Below, piece by piece: positions 32,616 to 44,413 of a stretch of 64,000 bases of DNA. Every line of letters starts with the position of its first letter. The first letter of the stretch is position 1. A program made the translations under genes and the position numbers. Where the stretch lies: positions 822,001-886,000 of the forward strand of contig CALYLW010000122.1 of assembly GCA_944989445.1 (NCBI GenBank), read 5' to 3'. The notes under the pieces are model-generated. The model saw only the letters and a program-made list of their open reading frames with translations. It did no database searches and was not told the DNA's origin. This stretch comes from Ampullaceana balthica. Taxonomy: Eukaryota > Mollusca > Gastropoda > Lymnaeidae.

Positions 32616-34887
32616 CTTGACAACTTTAGACTTACTTAACTCTATGTACATGTACAGTCTAAAAGCCGCAGGGCCACAGTGGTCTTAAGTATTACTATAC
32701 TATTTTAGTAATAGTAAATTTTAATTAGACTTACCCCAGCCACATTTTTCTGTAGTAGTATTAGTAGTAGCAGTAGTAGTAAGCAGCTAAGACCCTTAAA
32801 TTTAACACAGTCATAGTAGTCTTCAGTAGTATTACTGGATGAAGTAGACTTGCCACAGCACATTTCACAGTGTGCTGCTCACAAACACAGATAGTTGACA
32901 CTTTTGTGGAATATCTAGAGATTAGTCTACAGTCTAGTCTACAGTATAGAGGGATACAAGAAAAAAACTTTTTAAAATGGTTTAAAGTAAAGAGTATGGT
33001 GCAACCAATATATCAAAATCAAATTTACTACATTCCTACATATATCATATACATAATCTATAAAATACTAAATACGCCAAAGTTTTTAGCCTGCATGCCT
33101 AAAAGACAGGCCTTAAAGTTAAAGTAAAGGAAAGCGCACCAATTCCAAACACTCATAGTTCAAAGACTCAAAGTAAAAGACATAATATTGTCCAAAGCTC
33201 TCTGTTGTCTCTTCTGACGACTCATCCCAATGCCAATAGTCAATAATTAGTAGGCCTAAATAGTAATACTATCAATCAATGGACTATCAATCAATGGACT
33301 ATCGATCATCTAAGTCCTAAGTCAAGGCCAAGGCCTGTCGGATATGGCATTATTCATTATTGGCTATTTACTATTTAAAAGTATTAGTATTGATAGTTGA
33401 ATGTGATCTCAGATAGTTAAATTAGATATTAGTGAATTTTAGTGTCTTAGCTTAATCTACTTTGTCTTAGTTTTACTCAACCTTTACTTTTAGGGTCTTT
33501 TACTGAACTGCCCTTTTAAAGAATAAACTTTATAAAATTAAAAATCAATTTATGACATGACAGTCATGACTGTATAAATTAAAGTATAATATATTAATTG
33601 TTTAAATAGTAATAGTAATATGAATTATGCATGCCAACAGAAATTTAAAAACATACCAGTATAAATCAGTATTAAAATACAAAGACCCTATTTGTAAATT
33701 TAAATACGTTTTAATCTATAAAATACAAACATCCTCATCTTCAAATTGCACATGTTTTGAAGTACATAAATTTTAGATCTTTTATAATAAAAGAATTCCA
33801 TCCGTGATAAATCATTGTTAGTTGATTTTAATTTGAACTCTTGATTAAAAAGAATTCTTGTTTGTTTTTTTAAAACCTTTTTTTGTTCTCAAAGAGAGGC
33901 TATTCTAATAGTTCATTTCTCAACAAGACTACATCAGTTAGTGCGCTGGTTTTCATTAAAATAAAAAAATGATTTAAAAAATGGGAACTAACCGCTACCG
34001 TCTTAACAGGCTGTCTGTCTTTTAACCAGTTATTTACCTTTGACCGTAAAATAAATAGGCACTGAAAATGAAATTGGATTTTGTTTATTGGTCGTTTTTC
34101 TAATAAATTTTTTAAAAATCTTGTTTTATTTAACATTAAATATTCAAAGTTTAAATGTATCTTAGTTTCCAAATATATTTAACAATACTTGAAATCTTTT
34201 TTTTTAAAGCTAATTAATATTTAAATTTGAAATCTGTTTCTTTCATTACCATTTAAAATTATTTACCTAGATCATTTACCACCTATGTGTTGATGGTAGG
34301 TATATAACAATGAGTAGCTTTGAACAAAATTATGCTCAAACATTCTTTGCAGGTTTCTATCGTCATCCATTATTATTTGTAGCTAATCATTAAAATAGAT
34401 TAAATTTATTTGACTTTAGATAATCTTTTTCAGAATATGTAGTGAAATTTATCATTCATTTCTTTCTTTAAAAATATATTTTAAGCTACACTTAGGTTTA
34501 TTTACTTTCAATTTTTTTGTAGTATTCTAATAAAAAAAATGTAGATTTTTTGAAAAAAACACCCTTTTTCAAAAATGAAACCTTAAATTTTTTGCCTCAA
34601 GTTTAAACGATTCTTAATGTGGAGATCTAAAACTTTTTATAGCCAAAACAAATCAATCACACTAGTGTTTGTTCAAGGGTCATTGAAGAATTGGACAGGA
34701 TTGATGCAATTTTTATAAGTTTACAAACCCTGACTATTTAGACTCAGGAGTTTATTTGAAACTGAAGTTAAAGACTGTAATTAAGTCAGAGGTTTTAGCC
34801 AACTGCATTAGTTCTCATCAGGTTTTGATTAATGAATTCAGACCCTATCCACCTCTAGCAGAATTAAACTGGATATTAGGTTGTGTG
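32616..34887. other. AT-rich non-coding sequence
   Basis: (TAG)-rich tract at about 32750-32830 and a 17-bp repeat (ATCAATCAATGGACT) at 33270-33305. No exon supported. Confidence 0.5.
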
Positions 34888-35063
34888 CAATGTTCACTTT
34901 AAGCTGCGCCGCCCCGCAGATATCTGACCGATGCCGTGCAGCAGTTTAGAATTATCGCGCAGCAAATTTGTAAAAATATGGGGCAAAACATGGATGCTGA
35001 GCAACTTTGCACACGAGACTTTTTACTTTGCACGCTGACCAACGAACCTTAGAGAGAACATTG
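34888..35063. mobile_element. hAT-type MITE with CAATGTTC ends, copy 1
   Basis: Ends CAATGTTCACTTTAAG and CTTAGAGAGAACATTG are inverted repeats. Internal AGCTGCGC, CGCAGATATCTGACC and GACCAACGAACCTTAG match, inverted, the copy at 53301-53461. Target duplications are not clear here. Confidence 0.7.
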
Positions 35064-36180
35064 GTGTGAGATCATTTGAAAATTTTAAACCATTGTAAAG
35101 AAGCTTGTCCAGGATTTATTGTGTCAAGTGGTTTGTTTGTTTGTGATTTATACTTAGAACGTCAATGTGTTCCATATTTTTAACATTCTGAAGTGATTTT
35201 CGAAATCAATCAAGATTTGCAATGTGTTAGAGAACTTTTACTCTAAATGATGAACATAGATTTTGTGCACCAACATGTCAATACATGTTGTTTTTTCCTG
35301 TAATTAGAACATGAATGTTTTACATAGAATGCATTTTATAAATATGTGTGTTAGTATTTTTATGGAAAGCGCTGTGAGACCAGCTGTTTGCTGGGGTACT
35401 GCGCTACATATTATAAATGATCAAATTATTATCAACAAGTCAAGTCAGATTAACATACAAACATTTATTTCAAATAAACTGACGATGGATGTTAGGGTAA
35501 CTCTTGACAAACGCGTGTTACATGAACTAAACAAATGGCTCAATCTTTGAGTGCCAACAGGTCAAGATCATTCATTTCATAATTCAATGTTCATGCACAA
35601 TTTATAATAATAAAATAAATTAGTATTCCTTTGAGTATTTGAAACACGTAAATTGTCGTAAATAAAAAAAAATTGAACAAGTCTACAAAGATTAGTTGTG
35701 TGGTAGTAGAAATTCTTTTTATTAAATAATTTGGAAAAGATTCTATTTACTTGGGTTTAGGTATCTGCTGTGTTGTACATTCAGTCCTCATCCGAGATAA
35801 TTATGATGTGAAGTGTTGGACTCAACTGTCAAGTGCCTTCCGTAAAAAGAAAAAAAAGTTTGAAGCAATAATTTTAAAAACAGATGCAAAAATCGAACAG
35901 ACATTTGAGTTGATTTTCATTTATATCAAAACAAGATTCAAGTCAAACAATTAATTTAATAGCAAAACTAACACACTATGATCTACTTGACTTGTTTGGA
36001 ACTTGAATTACTGTCAAGTCCAAGTCAAGGTTTTTAAATGAATTCTATTGTCTCTTAGATGGATTTGTTCAATTAAAGGGAAGTAAACAATAACGTTACA
36101 AATTTTGCCAAGGCATCAAGCGATAAAAAATATATTTCTTCGAAAAATAAGAAATTCTGCATTTAAATAATATTGGAGTT
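35064..36180. other. AT-rich non-coding sequence
   Basis: Frames at 35311-35550 and 35751-35954 have no recognisable content or splice support. Confidence 0.5.
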
Positions 36181-36760
36181 ATCTTATCTTATCTGTTTAC
36201 AGACGCTCCTTCTATACAGAAGATTATTGCGTCCTACGCTTATCTATGGTTTGTGTTTAGTCCTGCATTTTTATTAGAGATTTAAATGTTGATAAAGTGT
36301 TGGTTTTCCTGGATTCTTCAGGCAACCCATTCCACGCCCGAATTCCGGACGGGAAGAAGGAAAACTTGTATGTGTTTGTTCTTGCATACGGAATAAGAAA
36401 GGTGTTTTTATCCTTATGTCTATCTGAGGGTTGTATTAAGTTATCTTTGTGTTGTATTTCTAAATTAGAATTAATTGCTTTATGTATGATTACTACTTTG
36501 CTCTTGGTTCTTCTATCCTCTAGTGTTTCAAGGTTTAATGATTTAACTAATGGTGTTATTCTTGTCAGTTTCGAATATTCTCCAGTAATGAATCTGGCAG
36601 CTCTTTTTTGAATTTGTTCTAGTTTATCAATGTTTTCTTTGGTGGATGGGTCCCATACAGAAGATGCATATTCTAGTACAGGTCTCACCAAAGTGAGGTA
36701 GCATTTTAGTTTTATATCTCTATTACATTTGTTAAAGTTCACACCCATTCATAAAAAAAC
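36181..36760 (-). pseudogene. 5'-truncated LINE 3' end; probable SINE partner
   Basis: Frame 36257-36748 is intact and encodes the C-terminus of an RT polyprotein: KCYLTLVRPVLEYASSVWDP, then IDKLEQIQKRAARFITGEYS, ending with NTYKFSFFPSGIRAWNGLPE. The 3' UTR ends GGACGCAATAATCTTCTG, AGAAGGAGCGTCTGT and (ATAAG)n. The SINEs at 26765 and 63484 carry the same end. A jockey/CR1/L2-like element; the polymerase domain is missing, so it is inactive. Other remnants: 5827-6440, 40905-40990, 50670-50720, 53068-53215, 59990-60450. Confidence 0.88.
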
Positions 36761-37175
36761 CTCAACTATTTTACTTTTACAGAAAACAATTCTAACTTAA
36801 GACGTTTTGTACTCACTATGACCCTTTAATGCTATTTCTGGGAACCTCTCAATGGAAACACAAATAAACAAAAATAATCTATCAATTGTAAAATGTATAC
36901 CTTACACTTAAATGTTCATATTGTCAATTGAATTTTTATTGTCCCCTCCTACTTGGCCTTTGCCCCCACTTCACAGTCCCCCCCCCCTGTCTAGTGCGGT
37001 ATTTTAAAGCAAAATCTTCCTGTAATAGTTGACCCCAAAACCCTTGACCCCAGAATGTAATATTCCTCAGTGGCAGTCACATGAAATCTCTCACAGGTTA
37101 AAGAGTTTCTCCCATTTTTATGATGGATCTGCTATTAGGAAATTACCCCCCCCCCTTTCCAGCCCTTTCAAATAA

Positions 37176-37443
37176 GGGGCCGTCCATAAAGTACATCACG
37201 CTATTTTTGACCATTTTTAACTCCCCCCTCCCCCTGTCACAAATCTTGGAACACCCCCCCCCCTAAGTACGTCACACTTTTGAAAAAAAATTGTTATTTT
37301 TATTAACAAAATAATTAAAATTTAATATAAAACACAGTGACGTCACACATGGCTGGACCCCCCTCCCCCTGTCTCAAACTGTCATACTTTCTTACACCCC
37401 CTCCCCCCCCCTCTCGAGCGTGACATACTTTATGGACGGCCCC
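37176..37443. mobile_element. MITE with GGGGCCGTCC ends and TAA target duplication
   Basis: 268 bp; termini GGGGCCGTCCATAAAGTACA and its inverse; TAA at 37173-37175 and 37444-37446. C-rich tracts and GTGACGTCAC inside. A 3-bp TWA-type target points to PIF/Harbinger-like mobilisation (inference). Confidence 0.85.
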
Positions 37444-37597
37444 TAATAAAAAATATCAGGATTCACAATATCAACCACCTATTTACAAGGTTTATAACAG
37501 GTAAATACAGAAGTTGTTCATTTCAAAATAGTTGTGGACATCCAAAATGGTTCAACTATAAAACATGGCAGCATGATGGCTAAACACAGGATGACTG

Positions 37598-37735
37598 TTA
37601 TTGTTATAAGTTATAGTTATAAGTTATAGTAATAAGTTATAGTTATAGTAATAAGTTATAGTTATAGTAATAAGTTATAGTTGTAGTAATAGTTATAAGT
37701 TATAGTAATAGTTATAAGTTATAGTTATAAATTAT
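37598..37735. repeat. AT-rich short tandem repeat
   Basis: Irregular run of TTATAGTAATAAG/TTATAGT units. Confidence 0.85.
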
Positions 37736-38096
37736 CCAAGGGAAACAGAAGAACACTTTTTAAACATACCAATGAACAATAAAAGAGATTGTCAAATGAA
37801 AACTGTTACTGATTGATCACAATGTCTTTTCTTTTATTCATTGTTGTCACCAGAAGTTATACAGATGAGATGCAAGAAATGATTTTCTTGTGCTTTCACA
37901 GATATTACTAAAATTGGTTCCGAATTTTTTTAAAGATCATTCTGTATAGACAAATGGAGTGCTGCCCTGTTTAGAAATTCATGTGTACTGTGGACTGTAC
38001 TGGTACTTTCATATTGGATTTGGATGAGATTGTCATGATAAAATTATTCATAAGCAGAGTCTAACCATTTTAAACTTGCACACGCTCACCTGAATG

Positions 38097-38414
38097 CCAC
38101 ACATGAGTGAAACACATTCACCTGAATGCCACACATGAGTGAAACACATTCACCTGAATGCCTCACATGACTGAAACACATTCACCTGAATGCCACACAT
38201 GAGTGAAACACATTCACCTGAATGCCACACATTCACCTGAATGCCACACATGAGTGAAACACATTCACCTGAATGCCACACATGAGTAAAACACATTCAC
38301 CTGAATGCCACACATGAGTAAAACACATTCACCTGAATGCCACACATGAGTGAAACACATTCACCTGAATGCCTCACATGACTGAAACACATTCACCTGA
38401 ATGCCACACATGAC
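38097..38414. repeat. 32-bp minisatellite, about 10 copies
   Basis: Unit CACCTGAATGCCACACATGA plus GTGAAACACATT; one copy is shortened and some read CTCACATGACTG. Confidence 0.95.
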
Positions 38415-38653
38415 AAAAATTGTGTTTACAATTCTTGTGTTCAGCTTACATTTAGTTGGTTATCTCAAATTTAATCTCAAGTTCACTGTTACGGTATTGC
38501 TTCTAAAAATTGTCTGAACTCCCTAAACTAGATACACGACAAACCCACCTTGTGACACAGCAGACGTGCCATGGTTCACTGTGTCAGACACAATCAAATG
38601 CAGCATTAAAACTTGACTGAGTTGAAACACAAAGCTAATGTACGATGTGTCCC

Positions 38654-38696
38654 CTACTTTCTAGTGGCTTTCTCCTGACGATTACGCGCAGAGATC
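38654..38696 (-). CDS. Host gene 2, terminal coding exon
   Basis: Acceptor TCCTCACCTTGTCAAG, then G/ATC... to a TAG stop: ISARNRQEKATRK, a basic C-terminus. The leading G completes an Arg codon with the AG left by 39861-39924. The same DNA read on the plus strand also looks exon-like (WLSPDDYAQRSLT flanked by AG and GTGAGG), but no partner exon exists on that strand. Confidence 0.5.
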
Positions 38697-38906
38697 CTTG
38701 ACAAGGTGAGGATGTGCTCAATGCTGAGGCCGCTCAAGAATCGTGACAGTAGCGGATGTCATCAGCTCAGGCACAGACAGGGGTGTTCAATTTCGGTACT
38801 CTCCAGGGGTGTGTGTTAGTGTCAGCGTGACCCTTCTGCAGTGACCTATATCCAAAAGTTCATGACATTTATTGGAGCTTTTGGGATTCTGTTTACATTT
38901 CTTACA

Positions 38907-39740
38907 ACTGGTGACAGATAAGTATGGTGGACTGGTGACAGATAAGAATGGTGGACTGGTGACAGATAATTATGGTGGACTGGTGACAGATAAGTATGGT
39001 GTACTGGTGACAGATAATTATGGTGGACTGGTGACAGATAAGTATGGTGGACTGGTGACAGATAAGCATGGTGGACTGGGGACAAATAAGTATGGTGGAC
39101 TGGTGACAGATAAGTATGGTGGACTGGTGACAGATAAGTATGGTGGACTGGTGACAGATAAGTATGGTGGACTGGTGACAGATAAGTATGGTTGACTGGT
39201 GACAGATAAGTATGGTGGACTGGTGACAGATACGTATGGTGGACTGGGGACAGATAAGCATGGTGGACTGGGGACAGATAAGTATGGTGGACTGGGGACA
39301 GATAAGTATGGTGGACTGGTGACAGATAAGTATGGTGGACTGGTGACAGATAAGTATGGTGGACTGGTGACAGATAAGCATGGTGGACTGGTGACAGATA
39401 AGTATGGTGGACTGGTGACAGATAAGCATGGTGGACTGGGGACAGATAAGTATGGTGGATTGGTGACAGATAAGTATGATGGATTGGTGACAGATAAGCA
39501 TGGTGGATTGGTGACAGATAAGCATGGTGGACTGGGGACAGATAAGCATGGTGGACTGGGGACAGATAAGTATGGTGGACTGGTGACAGATAAGTATGGT
39601 GGACTGGTGACAGATAAGTATGGTGGACTGGTGACAGATAAGCATGGTGGACTGGTGACATATAAGCATGGTGGACTGGTGACAGATAAGTATGGTGGAC
39701 TGCTGACAGATACACATGGTGGACTGGTGACAGATAATTT
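38907..39740. repeat. 24-bp minisatellite, about 35 copies
   Basis: Unit ACTGGTGACAGATAAGTATG plus GTGG. The period is a multiple of three, which leaves long frames on both strands (octapeptides DKYGGLVT on plus and YLSPVHHT on minus, up to 325 codons). These frames are not genes: there is no flanking coding sequence and both strands are equally open. It lies in an intron of host gene 2. Confidence 0.97.
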
Positions 39741-39860
39741 GTGTTGTAAGAATCAATATTACGCAATGTACAACAATTACAAAAACTCCAACCACCGTAT
39801 TTAAGTATATAAAATACAATCAAGAATATGTATTATACCATATATTATACCAAATGTTAC

Positions 39861-39924
39861 CTTCTGGTTTCTTGTATCAGTTCTAATAAGCAAACAATGG
39901 CCTGGACTGCAGCAGTTGAAAATC
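39861..39924 (-). CDS. Host gene 2, exon (64 nt)
   Basis: Acceptor TTTTGCCTCTATCTAAAG and donor AGAAG/GTAACA. Reads FSTAAVQAIVCLLELIQETR, probably helical. The frame is also open upstream (LLLSNIILPLSKG), so the exon may start earlier. Product not recognised. Confidence 0.55.
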
Positions 39925-40389
39925 CTTTAGATAGAGGCAAAATGATATTTGACAGAAGCAGATATTTCAAAATAAAATAAAGATTTAATGATTAAAATTG
40001 AATATAAATGATGAAATATCAGTAAAAATTGTCTGTTTCGCCTAGCTTGTTAACTGTGATCTTTTTTTTTATTTTCCAAAGGACAGATTCAATGTTTTGA
40101 AAATACTGCTGAATTTTGTAACCATAATAAATTTAAAGTAGGGAAAATTTCCAAATACAAATGAAAAGATGAATAAAACGAAGACCTGTTTTAAAATAGG
40201 TTTGCTTGCTTACATAATAAATTCAATCTTAACTTACAAAATATTATTTTTCCTGAACTGTATAATTCACATTAAAAAATTTTTTTTTCCTGAATTAAAA
40301 AAAAATTTGTTAATTGACTGCACAGATCTTTCAAATATTCTAGGTTAGTATTATGTGGTCCGCAATGAGTGGTGCCTAATAAGGTGTAC

Positions 40390-40506
40390 TTATTTATAAA
40401 AAAAATTGATTCTATGTTACAATTTGATTGCGCTGTGATTTCTGCCGCTATAATGGTAGATTTTACTGCCAGTGAGACAACTCCACGATTATCAGATCTG
40501 ACTTTT
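40390..40506 (-). CDS. Host gene 2, exon (3' edge uncertain)
   Basis: Acceptor ACTACAACATTTTCAG opens KVRSDNRGVVSLAVKSTIIA then AEITAQSNCNIESIFFIN. A possible donor is AATAA/GTACAC (40390), but the frame continues open to about 40310 (THCGPHNTNLEYLKDLC). With the first donor the phase does not fit 39861-39924 directly; a donor near 40327 would fit. Product not recognised. Confidence 0.5.
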
Positions 40507-40904
40507 CTGAAAATGTTGTAGTTGCTATTAGAATTTCTGAGTTATAAATAGGTATGATGGTTTGACCTGAAATTAGGACTGGGATTTTGTTTTTTCAGTA
40601 GCTCTTAATCTTAGTTTTATTTTTGATACTTTGGAAATGAATAATTAGTGTTTAATGAATATGTTGATTATCAGTATCATTAGATTTTTTGATAGTTATT
40701 TTAAAGGTATTGTGTTATTGATGTCATTCGTTTATTTGTTTTCATTGGTGTGGACGTAGCTAGTGGTTTATTTAGGTTAAAAGTATTCGATATCGGGATT
40801 TATTAAGACACTGTAAGAGTTAGTGGTGCTCAGGTCATAAGAATTTAACAAACCTGAACTGAACTGAGGTAACCCACACTGTACACAATGCTAAGATGCA
40901 AGAA

Positions 40905-40990
40905 AAAGACTCATACAAATTCTTGCTCTTCCCGTCTTGAGTCTGATATTTAGGCATAAAATGGGTGGCCTGAACATACTAGGAAAACCT
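40905..40990 (+). pseudogene. Small remnant of the 36-kb LINE family
   Basis: ACTCATACAAATTCTTGCTC, TTCCCGTC and GGGTGGCCTGAACATACTAG match the last coding part of the 36-kb element. Confidence 0.55.
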
Positions 40991-41076
40991 ACACTTAACA
41001 CACAATCAAGATTTTAAAACCAGAACAAAAATTGAATACTAAACATAAAGCCATTAAAGTGTAAGGCTGTATGGAA

Positions 41077-41259
41077 ATAGAATATGAAGATAGTCTGTAC
41101 AATAACAGATCAATAGAATATGAAGATAGTCTGTACAATAACAGATCAATAGAATATGAAAGATAGTCTGTACAATAACAGATCAATAGAATATGAAAGA
41201 TAGTCTGTTAAATAACAGATCAATAGAATATGAAAGATAGTCTGTTAAATAACAGATCA
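41077..41259. repeat. 36/37-bp minisatellite, 5 copies
   Basis: Unit GATCAATAGAATATGAAGAT plus AGTCTGTACAATAACA. Later copies have one extra A and GTTAAATAAC. Confidence 0.94.
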
Positions 41260-41399
41260 GTTAAGACAGTCATGAATAAAAATACTGAAACGTGATCCTG
41301 CTTGAGTACACATAGAATACATAAAATACAACAAACTGTTTGTCATCAACCTCATTGTAGTTCGAAAAAGTAAAGAAAAAAAAACAAACCCTGTCGTAA

Positions 41400-41515
41400 T
41401 GGGATTCAATCCAAGAGAAAAAGCACTGACTTCCGTAGTGGGGCTCGATCCACAGATCACCAACACAACTATCCTACGCCTTACCATTCGACTAGAGAGA
41501 GATGCTCATGTTGAG
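41400..41515 (-). repeat. tRNA-headed SINE remnant, different family
   Basis: Minus strand reads GAGCATCTCTCTCTAGTCGA, ATGGTAAGGCG (box A-like) and GGATCGAGCCCCACTACGG (box B-like), with spacing like a tRNA. Only the head region is convincing. Confidence 0.5.
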
Positions 41516-41744
41516 TCGCTGGTTTTTTACGGGGTTTTTTTATTTAAAAAGTTATAATTATAACTAGTTTTCGTTAAATGGGCACCAATCATGTTTTCTG
41601 GCAGTGTTATCTTAAAAATCAGTAATCATGAAATTTGAATATGGAGACTGATTATCTGAGAATTAATGTTTTGTATTTGTATAGGAATCACACACTTTTA
41701 GCCTAAGCCTAAACATAGGGAAATCGGTTCATATTTATAGCCGT

Positions 41745-42535
41745 GGTATACCTAGGCCAAAGCCAATGGTTTAGCTAGGTATACCGTGGTGGTATTCACA
41801 GGCCAAAGACGATGGTTTAGCTGGGTGTACCGGAGCGGTGTATGTAGGACTTAAATACTTCGTTAGTTCATAGTTAATACTAATACCACAACTGTATGGC
41901 CTACTTAGTTACTAATATATGCTTATTACAATTACTATTAATTTACAAGCGACTACACTTACCATTGCCGATGATCATGATTACCGACATTGCTATTACT
42001 AATGAGTCTAATGATTAGTAATAGCAATGACGGCAATGGTAAGTGTAGTCGCTAGTAAATTAATAGTAATAAGCATAGTTAATTTTGTTAATATTAAGTA
42101 ATAGTAACTAAGTAGGCCATAAAGTAGTGGTATTAACTATGAATATGGGCTAAAGCAAAGAGAGCGGTGCTATCATTGTTGTTGTGGCAGAGCGAGGTGT
42201 ACTTCCGGGAATGAAATGTTGTATTTTTACACTTCAAAAGGGAATAAGTGCAATTATTTTATCCATAAAAGTAATTGAGGTTGTAGTTTTAGTTTTTTAG
42301 TGTCTGGGTTAGGTTTAGTTGTCTATTTTTTAAAATTCAAATAGGAAAAAAACAAACAAATATAGCAGCCAAAAATACAAAAATACCATATATGGAGCAC
42401 ACCGCTCTCTTTGCTTTTACCATGAATATGAACTAACGAAGTGTCTACGTCATATGTATGCCGCGCCGGTACACCCAGCTAAACCATTGTCTTTGGCCTG
42501 CGAATACCAACGTGGTATACCTAGGTAGGGCTAGG
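41745..42535. mobile_element. Nested foldback (three-stem) element
   Basis: Outer arms 41788-41875 and 42424-42530 share AAACCAT...GGTGTACC and CTTCGTTAGTTCAT in inverted order. Inner arms 41880-41998 and 42012-42140 share CGACTACACTTACCATTGCC and GGCCTACTTAGTTACTA with a loop of ~12 bp. A third stem, 42146-42172 with 42396-42426 (AAAGCAAAGAGAGCGGTG), encloses a ~220-bp loop. Together they could fold as a cruciform with several stems. No ORF. A foldback transposon is likely. Confidence 0.8.
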
Positions 42536-42786
42536 CTAATGCCATTAGTATTAGTATTAGCTATTAGTATTCTATTATTTCCATTCACCATTACATTATT
42601 TCCTATTTATTTTATGATATTCTATTACAATTATTCTCGTTCAATTACTTTAAAAATAAACTATCATTGATTAAACCATGTTTTCCTATATTTACCATTA
42701 TATATATAATATACTTAGTTTCTGGTTAATTAAAATTAAAGATATAGTAGAATGTTTGGTAAATTCGGAGTTGACGTTCCCACATT

Positions 42787-42801
42787 CATGGCCGCCATCT
42801 T
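42787..42801 (-). promoter_or_regulatory. Perfect YY1 site, candidate promoter of host gene 2
   Basis: Minus strand reads AAAGATGGCGGCCATGAATG, containing the full YY1 consensus and two ATGs in one frame (MAAMN, followed by a usable GTGGGA donor). Orientation agrees with the exons at 38.65-40.5 kb. No linking exon between 40.5 and 42.8 kb was found. Confidence 0.35.
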
Positions 42802-43689
42802 TGTTGCTATGCAAACGTGACACGAAAATTGGAAAATTCAACTATTAAAATTCTAAAACTAAACCTAACCCTAACTTCATAATTATATTTATATCTATAC
42901 CTAACAACCCCAAACCTAAACTTTAGTGCCGCCTAAACTAACAAATAAAAATTATAAAACTAAACTAAACACCACAGGAAGAGTACTCAGAATTAATTGC
43001 TATATTATATAACTCATTTGGGAACGTATAAGTATAATCTGATTCACCCGAATGTTTTAAATGTTGACTTAAATTACTTGTAAATCAGCAATCAATCCTT
43101 ATTGAAATAATAACGACATTTTTATACAGAACGACGCTCCAGTTGTTTACATCGGCTCAGTGAGATCGTCACAGGAAGACAAAAATGTGACGTATTTGAT
43201 GACAATTTTTTTTTAAAAAGAAAACTGTGACGTAAAACACGAAATTCCGAGGAACACGTAGAGCAAACCGTTCATTTTGCGGGAAAAGTTTTTCCGTCAA
43301 TTTTCGTCATGCGCAGAACGATGCGTGAAATTATGAAATGTTTGTAAGGTCCTTACCGGTCAGTAGAACTGCGTTCACCAGAGACTGTTATATAAATATA
43401 AAATAATTATCTGTAGATCTAGTATAAATGAACTTCACAGCGTTAGCACTGCTACAGTCTGTATTGGATAAATTTTAATACACGTCAATTTCTGAGTTTT
43501 GGCAGTTAACAAAAATATAGAAATGTTACATGTTAGGACACCGAGGCGTTAAAATATTTTATCAGCGGCGTAGCGTGAGTATGTGCCGCCCGGGGCAGAA
43601 CTCAGGTTTGCCGCCCCAAACCGCCTCCTGTAAAATATGTTAATAATATGAAGAAAAAATAATTATAATTGGAATGTAATTAAAAGGAC

Positions 43690-43931
43690 ACTATACATTT
43701 TAAAGTTACAAATGAATAGAAAGGCGTCCATTTCGTGTTCGAAAATAAAAGTTTTTGCTTTTCTCGATGGCACAATCTTTGATGAATCAATGTTTTCAGC
43801 CACGTCATCCTCAATATCCATAGGTTAGTCAATCGTTTGTATTCGTTTTTCTTCATAATTATTTTTTTCATTAAATTAACTTTAGAGAAGCTCCTCCCAC
43901 AGCTGGCGTTACTTATGGCAGTTGTAAGCAA
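43690..43931 (-). pseudogene. hAT transposase C-terminal dimerisation fragment
   Basis: NASCGRSFSKVNLMKKIIMK, then RLTNLWILRM, matching the Dimer_Tnp_hAT pattern (ASCERSFSKLxLIK...RLxxLAILSI). Start is arbitrary; this is the 3' end of a broken gene. Confidence 0.8.
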
Positions 43932-44035
43932 TATTCGAAGTAATGGTATTATATTAGGCAGGGTAACTTCGAGCCTATATATCTTAAAAACTTGAATAAA
44001 TCAAGTGGGCTTGAGTTCCTTAATCCCCCCCCCCG

Positions 44036-44190
44036 GTGCTGGATTTACCCATTTGATAAACAAGCTATAGCTTAGGGGCCCCCCGATTTTTTTTCATATT
44101 TGGCAATAACACAGAATATCTCGACTTCAAAAGGGCCCCCCCATATCTCAAATAGCTTAGGGCCCCATCAAGCCTAAATCCAGCCCTGCC
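44036..44190. mobile_element. Short hAT-like MITE, GCTGGATTTA ends
   Basis: Ends GGTGCTGGATTTACCC and GCCTAAATCCAGCCCTG are inverted; AGCTTAGGGGCCCCCC inside. A half copy of the same element is at 62055-62135. Confidence 0.6.
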
Positions 44191-44413
44191 CCCAAATGGG
44201 GCATATAGTCCTTGCTTGGCAATGTCATGTAACATATATCCTCTCAATTGAAGGTAAAATATCAAAGTCCAGTAGGTCAGCTCGTGTACGAAAATCATAT
44301 CTGTTCTCATAATTTTGTAAGTGCCATTATGCACCTCACATGAAACTCTACATTAAGTTCAGTAGCCTCATCTTATGAAGAATACAACTTTCTTCTCAAC
44401 TGTTTTTCCATAT

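Noticed and set aside
38665..38705. Plus-strand exon reading WLSPDDYAQRSLT with AG and GTGAGG borders
   Set aside because: The minus-strand reading of the same DNA fits the phase of the neighbouring exon at 39861; no plus-strand partner exon was found.
38846..39823. 325-codon and 305-codon frames on the minus strand and a 201-codon frame on plus
   Set aside because: All are generated by the 24-bp period; both strands are equally open and the peptides are pure octamer repeats.
40434..40500. Plus-strand CDFCRYNGRFYCQ, resembling a Rubicon-type zinc ribbon
   Set aside because: It runs into a stop at once, while the minus strand has a longer open frame behind a good acceptor.
43563..43600. Membership of the hAT end GCGGCGTAGCGTG in the Helitron hairpin family
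   Set aside because: Only the first 9 bases agree; it lacks the return arm and CTAG, and it has a matching inverted end 2.7 kb away.
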